64,000 bases of DNA, from contig CAUYUJ010020240.1 in assembly GCA_963575745.1 (NCBI GenBank), forward strand, positions 1 through 64,000. The letters run 5' to 3'. Made by a program: the position numbers and the translations under genes. The stretch comes from Prorocentrum cordatum. Taxonomy: Eukaryota; Sar; Dinophyceae; Prorocentrales; Prorocentraceae. How positions within the stretch are numbered: position 1 is the stretch's first letter; each line of letters opens with the position of its first letter. Below are positions 55,557 to 64,000 of this stretch, one piece after another. The notes under the pieces are model-generated. The model saw only the letters and a program-made list of their open reading frames with translations. It ran no database searches and was not told the DNA's origin.

Positions 55557-55710
55557 TAATGGGGGGTGACCTTCATGGGGGGGGGTGAAGAAAAGGGCCC
55601 TCCATGGGCGCTTTCAGTGTGTTTTTTTGGAGCCCCAGCAGGGGCCCGAACGGGGCCTTGAAGTGGCCCCTGTAAGGCCCTTTGTCTTCACCCCGCATTT
55701 ATCAGGAGGG

Positions 55711-55870
55711 GAAAAACACACACAGACACAATGAATCGTCGAGCCCCCCGAAAATATGGGAAAATATGGGAAGTGGGGGGAAGACGAAAACCCGGAAAAT
55801 ATGAGAAAATATGGGGGATCTTTTTATTTGTGTATATTTATTTGCGTGTCCCAGGACCCCTTCAAAAAGG
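55711..55870 (+). repeat. AATATGGG dispersed repeat, copy 3
   Basis: CACACACAGACACAATGAAT, AAATATGGGAAAATATGGGA and TATTTATTTGCGTGTCCCAG. A paired GGGCCTTGAAGTG phrase occurs either side (55650 and 55930). Confidence 0.75.
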
Positions 55871-56036
55871 GCCTCCCATGGGCACTTTCAGCATGTTTTT
55901 TAGAGCCCCACCAGGGGCCCCGAACGGGGCCTTGAAGTGCCCCCTGTAGGGCCCTTTGTCTTCACCCCGCAGTTAGGCCACCCCCCACTACCACTCGCCC
56001 GATGAAGAGCTTGTCCTGGGGACAGCTGCGGCCCTA

Positions 56037-56277
56037 GTGGGCCCTGGAAACGACAGGGCCGATTTTTTACCGGTTCCGTTTTGCCGATTTTGTTGCCGGT
56101 TCCAACGCCGTTTTTTTACCGGTTCCGTCGCCGTTTTTTGACCGGCTTGCTCTGGTTCCAATCCTGGAGCCGTTGTTTTGCCGTTTCCCGTCGCCGTTTT
56201 TTGGCCGTCTCCACTTTTAAGGGGCACTTTTTTTTGGAAACGGTGATAAAAACGGCCCTGCCGTTTCCGGGGCCCAC
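56037..56277. mobile_element. 240-bp inverted-repeat element with GTGGGCCC ends, copy 2
   Basis: Same ends and interior as 50889-51128, 241 bp, with scattered substitutions. Confidence 0.78.
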
Positions 56278-56757
56278 AAAGGCTGCGGCGTCTGCAGTCA
56301 AGACGCCGAAAGAAGGACCGCTTTGGTTTCGGAGGGGCCCGCTGTTCCTCTTAGGTCATTCCGTGGCCGTTCCTCTGGCCCTCCTCGTGCCACCCAGGGC
56401 GCTTCTGGTGCTGAGGCAGGGCCTCGTTCCTGACTTTTTGCGCTCCTCCGTGGCAGCAGCTCGACTGCACTCTCTAGGGCCCGGTTCCCCGGGGACGACC
56501 TGCACGTAGAAGAGGAAACCTTCGCCGGAGTGCCTCTTGGGGCGCGGTTGTCTGGGGCAAATCCAGGCACGCATGCCGTTGATGTCGTCTCGCGTGCAGC
56601 GATTGGCGCGCCGCGCACAGCAGCTCACATTTTGCTGGGGCCACTCCTGCGCGCAGCCTGCTCGGGCCTTCTCGATCTGGTCGATCCGACGGGGTGTCGA
56701 ATGCGACGAGCTCGATCCGATTCGATTCCGATGTGCCGGCGATCCGATGCGCACCAA
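56278..56757. other. No recognised gene; fragment of a CAGTC-type element
   Basis: CAGTCAAGACGCCGAAAGAA at about 56296 resembles the left ends of the Tc1/mariner-like elements, without a clear right end. Confidence 0.4.
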
Positions 56758-56762
56758 TGCTC

Positions 56763-56891
56763 TTGGCATCGCTCGGACGTGTGCGTTTTACTTTCGGCGA
56801 GGACCATCGAGGAGCATCCTTGATCATTTGGCGAAAAAACCACGCACGAAACCGAAAAAAAACAGGGAAAGGACGTCCGAGCGATGGCCAG
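56763..56891. mobile_element. 130-bp inverted-repeat element, copy 4 of 5
   Basis: 129 bp, TTGGCATCGCTCGGACGT to GATGGCCAG. Flanks TGCTC (56758-56762) and TGCTT (56892-56896) match at four of five positions. Confidence 0.88.
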
Positions 56892-57070
56892 TGCTTGCAT
56901 GGCGGTGTCGTGCATTTTGGCGTGGTCGAGCCGATGCGATCTCGAGTCCGTGCCGGTGCGGCCCGATCCGACGAAGGTGCTGGTCCGATCCCCTGATGAA
57001 GACGGCGACGACGAGGGCGACGAGGATGTTAGGGAGCAGGTGGCGGAGGACGCCAGAGAGCAGGAGGGGC

Positions 57071-57200
57071 GAGATGGAGGAGGAGGAGGAGGAGGAGGAG
57101 GAGGAGGAGGAGGAGGAGGAGGAGCGAGGGGGGAGGAGGAGGACGAGGAGGGGGGGGAGAAGGACGAGGAGGGGAAGACGAGGAGGGGGGGAGAGCAGGG
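57071..57200. repeat. GGA microsatellite
   Basis: GGA repeats with GGGG and GAC interruptions. Confidence 0.93.
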
Positions 57201-57751
57201 GGGAGAGCGAGGCGAGCAGGGACGCCTTTGCAGGAGAAGGACGGCTGACAAGGAGGACGGGCAGCGGTTGGTAGAGCGTGGCGAGCATGAGCAGCAGGAG
57301 ACGGAGGAGGAAAGCAATGACGAGGATGTTGACGATGATGACGACGACGCGTATGATGTCGGTCGGTCCGATCCCTTGAATTCCTGATTCGATGCCCGCT
57401 GCGTCTGCTTTTCCTTGATGGTTGCTCTCGCTCCTTCCTGTGGCCTGTCTTGGCGTCGCGGCCGCACGCGACCATCCCAGCTGCCCCGCTCTCCTGCAGC
57501 GTCCTGGTGCTGTGGTCTGGCACCCCAGACCCCCGACGTCGTGATGTTTGCACAAAGTGTTGCCCAAGAGGTCTCCACCCCTTCCCTGGGACTGTTTTTT
57601 TCCCTCGAGCTGTTTTCGGACGGCTCCCGGGCCTGAAAGAGGCCCCCGGAGGTCGAAGATTGCCGAAAGCCGCCCGTCGCGATTGCTGTCACGACTCGAG
57701 GGGGTCTGGAACTCCACCGTGCGCAAACACACGCATACACACACGCACATA
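57201..57751. other. No recognised gene
   Basis: Contains a GGGGCCC-hairpin family member (about 57590-57660) and a short CA tract. Confidence 0.4.
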
Positions 57752-57931
57752 CAGTCAATACGCTGAAATGAGGAACAGTTTGGGTTCGGAAGGGGCTCGA
57801 TGTTCCTCAGGTCCCTCCAGTGCTGTTCCTCTTGCCCGCCTGGGGCACGGAGTCGCTCAGAGGGGGTGAAGAAGAGGCTTCGTTCCGCATTTATTCCGTA
57901 TTTAGCGTTCCTTCTTTCAGCGGCCCGATTG
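57752..57931. mobile_element. Tc1/mariner-like short element, diverged
   Basis: Left TA then CAGTCAATACGCTGAAATGA. The right side GTTCCTTCTTTCAGCGGCCC is its imperfect inverse. The right TA has been lost. The interior resembles 55384-55556. Confidence 0.65.
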
Positions 57932-57938
57932 TCCACGC

Positions 57939-58111
57939 CGGTCGTTGAAAGTAGGTGTTTTTGGATTCCCAGATCCCAATCTATTTCAAGCGCCTTCCTA
58001 TTTCAAGAATCGGCATGATTTTGCTGTGTTTTGTGATTCTCTGGGAGGGCCTGAGCCCAATCTACTTTCTCCGTCTTCCTACTTTATGTTTTTACCTACT
58101 TCTTCCGATCG
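57939..58111. mobile_element. Inverted-repeat element with CGGTCG ends, copy 2
   Basis: CGGTCGTTGAAAGTAGGTG to ACCTACTTCTTCCGATCG. Interior homologous to 49195-49343. It begins seven bases after the preceding element. Confidence 0.7.
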
Positions 58112-58130
58112 ACGAGTACTCATTCACTGA

Positions 58131-58131
<1 letters not shown>

Positions 58132-58173
<42 letters not shown>

Positions 58174-58192
58174 GCGCGCACACACACACACT
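58132..58192. repeat. CT then CA dinucleotide tract
   Basis: CT repeats pass directly into CA repeats with a CGCGCG interruption. Confidence 0.95.
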
Positions 58193-58319
58193 TTGTTTGG
58201 CGGCGCGGCCCACGCGCGCGGCGGCACGGAGCAGTGGAACGTCGGGCAGAGCAACGCGCGAGTCCGGCCCAGGTCGCTCGGCGGGGTCGCTCGCGGGGGG
58301 CCAGACGCGAGGGATTTGG

Positions 58320-58492
58320 ACGGAAAGAATGGGCACAATGCCCAACAACAAAAGTTGTCCCAAACCAAGAGCAGCCGCTGTTGGGCAGGCGGCCTTCTGG
58401 CTCGAATGGACACAGGCCGCGGCGGCGGGGACAGCGAGTCCTGTTCAAAATGAGCAGGAACTGCTGCTGGGCATTGTACCCATTCTTTCCGT
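58320..58492. mobile_element. 173-bp inverted-repeat element, copy 1
   Basis: ACGGAAAGAATGGGCACAAT / ATTGTACCCATTCTTTCCGT form a 25-bp terminal inverted repeat with one mismatch when CGCCCA-side bases are included. A diverged copy in the other orientation lies at about 61508-61690. Confidence 0.78.
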
Positions 58493-58568
58493 ACCCATAT
58501 CGTTCGTGCCGAAGGGATATGGGGGAGACGGAGCGAAGCGGGGAGACGAGAAGCGAGCGGGGTAGGAC

Positions 58569-58594
58569 GTCGACGACGACGACGATGACGACGC

Positions 58595-58629
<35 letters not shown>

Positions 58630-58632
58630 GAC
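58569..58632. repeat. GAC microsatellite
   Basis: GAC repeats with GAT and GCC interruptions. Confidence 0.92.
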
Positions 58633-58959
58633 CAACAGCGTACCGAGCAGTGCGCAGTAGACTGCAAGGAGGGGGCGCAGTGGCGGGCCGCAGCGGCGGA
58701 GCGCGCGAGGGAGCGCCGCAGCCCGCGAGGGAGCGCCGCGCAGCGGGTCCACAGACGCGGGTGGCGGTGTTTGTCCTCCTTCGTTATGCCCTTCTGGCTC
58801 GAGCAGCACGCGCCGGCCCGCCGCCGTCCGCCGCGCTGGCAAGGCCGATCTTTCTTTATCTTCTTCCTGCTCTTGCTTCTATTGTTCTTGCTCGTCCGCC
58901 GCGCTGGCAAGGTTGCCGCCCTCCGTGGGCGGTAGGAAGGGGAGAGGATGAGATCGAGA

Positions 58960-59216
58960 GACATATGTATACATACGTCGACACACCGGGATCTACAACT
59001 GCATATGGATGGCGTGTGTGCACATGTATATATACATATATATATATATATATGTACATGTATACATACATGCATGCATACATACATACATACATGCATG
59101 CATGCATGCATACATACATACATGTGAGAGAGGGAGGGAGAGAAAGAGAGACAGCGAGACGGAGAGACAGAGAGAGAGGGTAAGAGAGAGAGAGAGAGAG
59201 AAAGAGAGTCGTAATC
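58960..59216. repeat. TA/TACA/TGCA and GA simple repeats
   Basis: TA-rich 59021-59060, TACATGCA tetramers to 59122, GA-rich to 59216. Confidence 0.92.
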
Positions 59217-59618
59217 AGGCGTGATCCGTCAGTCACAGATTTTTTTGACTGGCTCCAACGCGTTGCCGCTCCTTACCGTCCGGGTAGTCCGCTTCGGCCG
59301 AAGTGCGAGAGGGCCCCCGGTACCACCCCGTCTTGACCGCGTTGTCAGACTCGTGCGACCGCGCTCCATTTCCCTTCCCTTTTCTGTTCGCCCACCTCTC
59401 CCTCATGCTTCCCCTCCCTCCTCCCCTCGACTCTTCCTTCTCCGCCTCCTCCTCCTTATTATTTGTTTGGGCCACCGATGAGTCCCGATGAGGGCGCAGC
59501 GCCCTCACGCGCCCTGCGGCCACCCGCCCTGCTTGACCTGGCGACCCCGCCGTGGGCAGAACTGACCGCCGACCAATCTCCCCATCCGGCAGCCTCCCCT
59601 GCTGCTCCTCCCGATCCC
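59217..59618. other. No recognised gene
   Basis: Ordinary-complexity DNA with a pyrimidine-rich stretch near 59400-59460. Confidence 0.4.
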
Positions 59619-59623
59619 CACGC

Positions 59624-59753
59624 TTGGCATCGCTCGGACGTGTGCAGTTTTCCTTCGGCGAGGACCATCGAGGAGCATCCTTGATCATTGGGGGAAAAAG
59701 CCACGCACGAAACCGAAATAAACACATGGAATGGACGTCCGAGCGATGGCGAG
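59624..59753. mobile_element. 130-bp inverted-repeat element, copy 5 of 5
   Basis: 130 bp, TTGGCATCGCTCGGACGT to GATGGCGAG, with a perfect 5-bp duplication CACGC (59619-59623, 59754-59758). Confidence 0.92.
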
Positions 59754-60384
59754 CACGCCGTCTTCTCCAGAACGAGCTCGCGATGCCTTCGCGGAGCGGC
59801 GGGGGCGCCAGTCCTGCAGGGACGGATGCGGCCGGCAACCAAACTCTCTGCGAGGGCGGTGGCACGACGGCGAGCACCCGCGAGGGCGTTGGGAGAATGG
59901 TGGCGCCTCAGGGAGCAGACCCTTCTTACCCCCCAGGCCCTCGGTGTTTCGATTTGTTCTTCGTTGCGGGGTCTCCAGATCTCTAGCCTACTTCCAGGAG
60001 CCGCGTTTCCGCCCAAGACAGGAAGTCTGTTATGGTCCAGGGCTTGGCGAGGGCCTTTGGGTGCCGAAAACGACGAACACCTTCGGCGTCGCGTATCCTC
60101 CCCTCAGCTTTCCTCCTCCTCCTCCTCCCAAAATGTGCGCTGGAAAAAAAAAGACTTTCGTCGTGTGTCTTCGACACGTCGGGGGTCTGAGGCCTCGCTC
60201 TCTCTCTCTCCTCCGTCTCCGCCCTCCCCCCCGGCGCACCTCGGCGCGAGCCGCGCGGCAGGCGTCGCGGCCGCTCTGGCCGTGCCCGCCAGCAACTTTG
60301 CCGCCCGGGCCGGTCCCTGCCCGGGATCGCCCGCGAGAGGCCGCAGGGGGCGGGGCCCACCCCCTTTGCTGTGGAATCTCGCGA
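59754..60384. other. No recognised gene
   Basis: GC-rich, with a short TCC tract at 60112-60130. Confidence 0.4.
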
Positions 60385-60620
60385 GCTCCGTCCCTCTCTC
60401 CTCCTCCCCCTCCTCCTCCTCCCTTCCTCCTCCTCCTCCTCCCCCTCCTCCTCCTACTCCCCCGCTCCTCCTCCTCTTCCCTCCTCCTTCCTCCTCCTCT
60501 CCCTCCTCCTCCTCCTCCTCGTCCTCCTCCTCCTCCTCCTCTTCCTCCCCCCCCTCCTCTCTCTCTCTCTCTTTTCTTAGACCTCGCCCGATCTCTCTCT
60601 CTCTCTCTCTTTATATTTAT
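60385..60620. repeat. TCC microsatellite followed by CT tracts
   Basis: TCC 60390-60560 with CCC interruptions, then CT at 60556-60575 and 60592-60612. Confidence 0.93.
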
Positions 60621-61094
60621 GGCGCGTCACAAAAAATGCTGCGCCTTCGAAAGATCCAGGAGTTGGCATCTCTGTCTCGGCTGAAGGTTGCCAGAAGGCG
60701 GTGGACGTAAAACGAGGGCGGCCCTGCCGGCTAAAGTAAACAACGGCCATCCAAAACATGACAGCTTTTGGGACGGGAGGTCTTCCAGAATGCACAGTGT
60801 ACGTACATACAAATTTAGATGATCGAATTCACAACATGCAGCTATGTATACACATGCATATATGCTAAGATGTCATACGTATGTGTACGCACGTATGTTA
60901 ACTCACACATATGATAAGTAGACGCATCGGTTCCAAAACAAGTGCTTGTACTGAAGGGTTCTCACTTGTCTCACCCGGGAGCTGGTGGGATCCGGCGAGG
61001 ATGTTCTACGTTGCCGCCTCGTGGCCGCTTCGTTGGCTTGGTGGACCCAACGAGAGTTCAGCACGCTGCCGCCCGTGGCCGGCGTGTTGGTAGA

Positions 61095-61245
61095 TTGCAC
61101 CGCAAAGCCCACACCACATAGATCGGGCCACATAGTTTACACCACATAGCTTGCGCCATAGCGGTGACTCCACATACCTTGCACCACGCAGCTTCCGCCA
61201 CACAGCTTGCACCACACAGCTTGCATGTAGCATCACGTACCTTGC
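61095..61245. repeat. CACCACATAGCTTG minisatellite
   Basis: Imperfect units such as CACCACATAGCTTG, CACCACACAGCTTG and CGCCACACAGCTTG, about 17 bp each. Confidence 0.75.
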
Positions 61246-61507
61246 ACATCCATTGTGCAGCAACACAGTGTTTGGCCCACGTTGACAGACATCAGTTCTT
61301 AGGTTGTTGCTAGTCAGCGTTGGGGGGAAAACCACTTACCTCCACCACCCCAGGTTGGACCCTCCGCATCTTCGGTTTCCGTGGACCCCCTATAGATACC
61401 CTTGCAAAGAGTCCCCATGGACTCCGGTCGGGAGGGTGGCCAAACGGCCCTGGATTGTGGGGGGTCCCGGTTTGGACCTCCACTTGCAAGGATCGGGACG
61501 ATCGAAA

Positions 61508-61690
61508 TGGGCACGAAAAGAACGGGGAATGGTACGATGCCCAACAGCAGACCCTGTTCATTTTGAACACGACTCGCTGTCCGGGCCGCCGCGCACGATG
61601 TTCTTTGAAGACAGAACGCCGCTTGCCCAACAGCGGCGGCTGTCGGTTTTGGGCAGCACTCGCATTGTCCCCATGTTTTCTGTACCCATT
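61508..61690. mobile_element. Inverted-repeat element, diverged copy of 58320
   Basis: Contains TACGATGCCCAACAGCAGA, GACTCGCTGTCC and GCCCAACAGCGGCGGCTGTC, the reverse complement of words in 58320-58492. Outer ends GGGCACGAAAAGA and TTCTGTACCC are degraded. Confidence 0.65.
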
Positions 61691-61915
61691 CCAGGCGTCC
61701 AAAAAAGAGTCTCCCAGATGCCCGTGGACGCCCAGTTTGGACTTCCAGGCTTATAGCCAGCGCGGACAAGGCGTCCAGGAGTGTGGCCACACGAACCCCC
61801 GCGAGAGCTCCAAGCCGCCCCGGACACCCACCACGCCCGGAGACGGCCCAAAACACATTCCTAGTTCCGAGCGCAGACAGCTCAGCAACGCGCAGAGGGG
61901 GTTAAGGGGAGGGGG

Positions 61916-62016
61916 GAAAGCTTCTTAGAAGTACCCCTGCTAATTAGAAGGTGCGGGCCTTGTCTGTAGATGTAGGGCTGGCGCCTTCTAAGAAGCAGCC
62001 TCCTTCTAAGAAGCCT
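61916..62016. repeat. CTTCTTAGAAG palindrome cluster
   Basis: CTTCTTAGAAG near 61920, CCTTCTAAGAAGC twice near 61985-62012, with a TTAGAAGG half between. The words are self-complementary. Confidence 0.7.
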
Positions 62017-62781
62017 GCCCCCCCCCCCCATACACACCCGTCTGCGCGCCGCCAAACAGCATTGATGTCCCAAGTGATTTGTTTGATGTTTTGAATGCTC
62101 CGCTTTCCACTGTTCAGGGCGTCCGAGACCGCCCACGAGGTCTTGAAGCGTGGCCCGGAGCGATGCAAGACAAAGGCTTGCGGACAGTTCAGGGAAGCCC
62201 CGAAGCGACCCGCCAGGGCCCCGAAGTGGCCCGCGGAGAGCCCCTATGGCGGCACGAGCGGGCCCCAGCACGCCCCCCGCAGCAGCAACCGCGACCCCGT
62301 CGTCGAGGGAGACCGTGGTCCGCATCCAAGGCGGCCCGAGGAAAGTCCCGAGGAGGCCCCCCCCAAAGGCGCCCAGGAGGCTTCCAGGACCCCCCCCAAG
62401 AAGCCGTCTAAAGGGGTCTCGGTAGGCCCCCGAGAGGCTTTACCGGGAGGAGCCTCCGCAGGCAACAACCGAGGAGCACAGGGAGGGGTTCCAAGGTCGA
62501 GGCGAGATCGAAGAAGAGGGACATGAAACATGAGGGAAGGAGAAGGAGCAGCATCTGATCACAACGACGGCGAAAACGACACAACAAGGAGCGATCGCTG
62601 GTATTACTGAGTTGCCTGCTCCCCATTCCGCCCGCAGGCCGAGGCTGAAGGACCGAGGTGCTTGGCGCGAAGCACCAATCTGACTCTCTCGCTCTCCTTC
62701 CTCTGCAGAATGCCTTGTCCCCTGCTTATCGCCGTCGCCACTGACCCACGAAATTCCGATCCGAGGTGTTGCGCAGGAGAC
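62017..62781. other. No recognised gene
   Basis: GC-rich DNA with overlapping frames. No family is recognised. Confidence 0.4.
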
Positions 62782-62895
62782 GGAGGAGGAGGAGGAGGAG
62801 GAGGAGGAGGAGGAAGAGGAGAAATGGGAAGAGGAGGAGGAGGAGGAGGAGGATGAGGAGGAAGAGGAAAATGAGGAGGAGGAGGAGGACGCGGA
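62782..62895. repeat. GGA microsatellite
   Basis: GGA with AGAA and GATG interruptions. Confidence 0.93.
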
Positions 62896-63588
62896 GGGCA
62901 ACAGCAGGAAGGGCAGCGAGGAGAACAAGGATGGGAAAGAGGATGCGAGATGGCTTTCAGGAAGAGGAGGGCGACGCCGACGACGACGAGGGCGGGAACG
63001 GGATGAGGTGAAGGAAAACGATGAGCAGCGGGATCAGGTGGATAAGTGGTATCAGGAGCAGGAGCAGCATGAGGACGAAGGACATGGTTTTGTTTTCCTC
63101 GTCCTCATCCTGCTCACGGCACTAACGCATGCCAAGGCCAAGTTTCATCCGCAAGAAAGACTTCCCCCCAGGCGGTGACATCCAACGCGGCTGAGGGTGG
63201 CCGTGCTTTCCCTCTTGCATCCGTGGCTCCTTCGCTTCCTCGGCGGAGTTCGCTCGGCCAGCACCTCCTCCTCGAGGTTGACACCAACACCACTATCGGC
63301 GGCGTGCCTCCACCGAGGGAAGCAGATCCCGATCTCGGTGATGGCGGTAATGTTCTGGCTCCCAAGGGCCGAAATATTACCACCAACACCGAAATCTAGG
63401 ATCATCTTCCCCCTGTGGAGGCAAACCCCCCTGTGCTGGTGTTGGTGTCTACTTCCAGGCCTCCAAGAACTCCTTCAACGATCCTCGACCGCCAAGGGCA
63501 ACGCTCGAAAGAATTGGGACACCAGGATCTCAGGGTTTCCTCCGTGTCGCGCCCCCCGCCGCCTGTCCGATCGTCCTGACCCAGGCCC
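62896..63588. other. No recognised gene; short inverted repeat
   Basis: GACACCAACACC (63280-63291) and GGTGTTGGTGTC (about 63438-63449) are inverted, with CCACCAACACC between. Confidence 0.45.
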
Positions 63589-63757
63589 CTTCCGCCTCCC
63601 TCCTCCTCCTCCTCCTCCCTCTCCCCTCCTCCCTCCTCCTCCGCCGCCTCCCTCTCCTCCTCTCCTCTCTCCTCCTTCCTCCTCCTCATCCTCCTCACTC
63701 CTCCTCCTCCTCCCCTCCTCCTCCTCCTCCTCCTCCTCCTCCTCCTCCTCCCCCCTG
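63589..63757. repeat. TCC microsatellite
   Basis: TCC repeats with CCC and ATC interruptions. The last 240 bases of the window hold no recognised feature. Confidence 0.93.
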
Positions 63758-64000
63758 CCGTCCCACTCCCACGTCGCCTCCCCACGGGGCGCCCCCCGAT
63801 GCAGCAGGCACGCCACGGCATCGGCCTGCCAGCGGGTGCCCCGTGGAGGCTTCCCATCCCTCCGATGTCCACGGGGGGCCCACAGACCCCCCCCTGGACA
63901 TCCAGGGAGCTCCCATTCGGAGGGCGCGTACTGGTAGAACCATGGGGGGGGAGGGGGGGGCAGCGCGGGCTGCAGAAGAGGTGACCTTTCGGGCCCCTGA

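Overview
The window looks like nuclear DNA of a dinoflagellate. The deciding evidence is the dinoflagellate spliced-leader (SL) sequence (core CCGTAGCCATTTTGGCTC), found as DNA on the minus strand. It is intact at 642-663 and 30717-30738 and degenerate at 40932-40953 and 48046-48067. In these algae the SL is trans-spliced onto mRNA 5' ends, so an SL inside genomic DNA marks a reverse-transcribed, reinserted mRNA. The rest fits a large, repeat-rich dinoflagellate genome: high GC, very many TCC/GGA microsatellites, tandem satellites, small inverted-repeat elements and few genes. The genus cannot be fixed from the sequence.

Layout. 1-7.8 kb: small inverted-repeat elements, an SL relic, 2 kb of polypyrimidine DNA (3.1-5.0 kb) and an 83-bp tandem array. 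7.9-10.4 kb: a 90-bp satellite. 10.4-17.9 kb: a decayed minus-strand coding remnant (11.5-13.3 kb), two short transposons and a TCC/GGA/GAT microsatellite complex. 17.9-19.4 kb: a mobile element carrying a 102-bp satellite. 19.9-24.1 kb: minisatellites and TCC tracts. 24.07-30.74 kb: a near-complete non-LTR retrotransposon (LINE) on the minus strand, starting with an intact SL and lying in a GGA tract. 30.8-35.0 kb: small inverted-repeat elements and a second, larger copy of the satellite-carrying element nested in a 158-bp element. 35-38.9 kb: more microsatellites and small foldbacks. 38.9-43.4 kb: ~780-bp tandem repeats with TA tracts, interrupted by a retroposed SL-tagged mRNA with a 22-bp target duplication. 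44-47.5 kb: low-repeat DNA with no gene I recognise. 47.5-64 kb: further short transposon copies, microsatellites, an iterated palindrome cluster and unassigned DNA.

The only convincing protein-coding sequences are the LINE ORFs: ORF1 with a zinc finger and coiled coil, and ORF2 with endonuclease, reverse transcriptase and RNase H. ORF2 is one reading frame broken by two in-frame TGA codons. The other recognisable coding matter is the decayed retrogene at 39.05-40.95 kb. LINE machinery of this kind is the likely source of the retrogene and the other SL relics, an inference supported by the retrogene's A-rich tail and target duplication. Most long open frames elsewhere are by-products of tandem repeats whose period is a multiple of three.

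The most unusual result is a mobile element with an internal satellite. It is present twice (17917-19444 and 32765-34931), and each insertion can be compared with an uninterrupted copy of its target repeat in this same window. That comparison gives its ends and a 2-bp AA duplication. Five copies of a 130-bp element with 5-bp target duplications, and several TA-flanked CAGTC elements, complete the mobile DNA picture.
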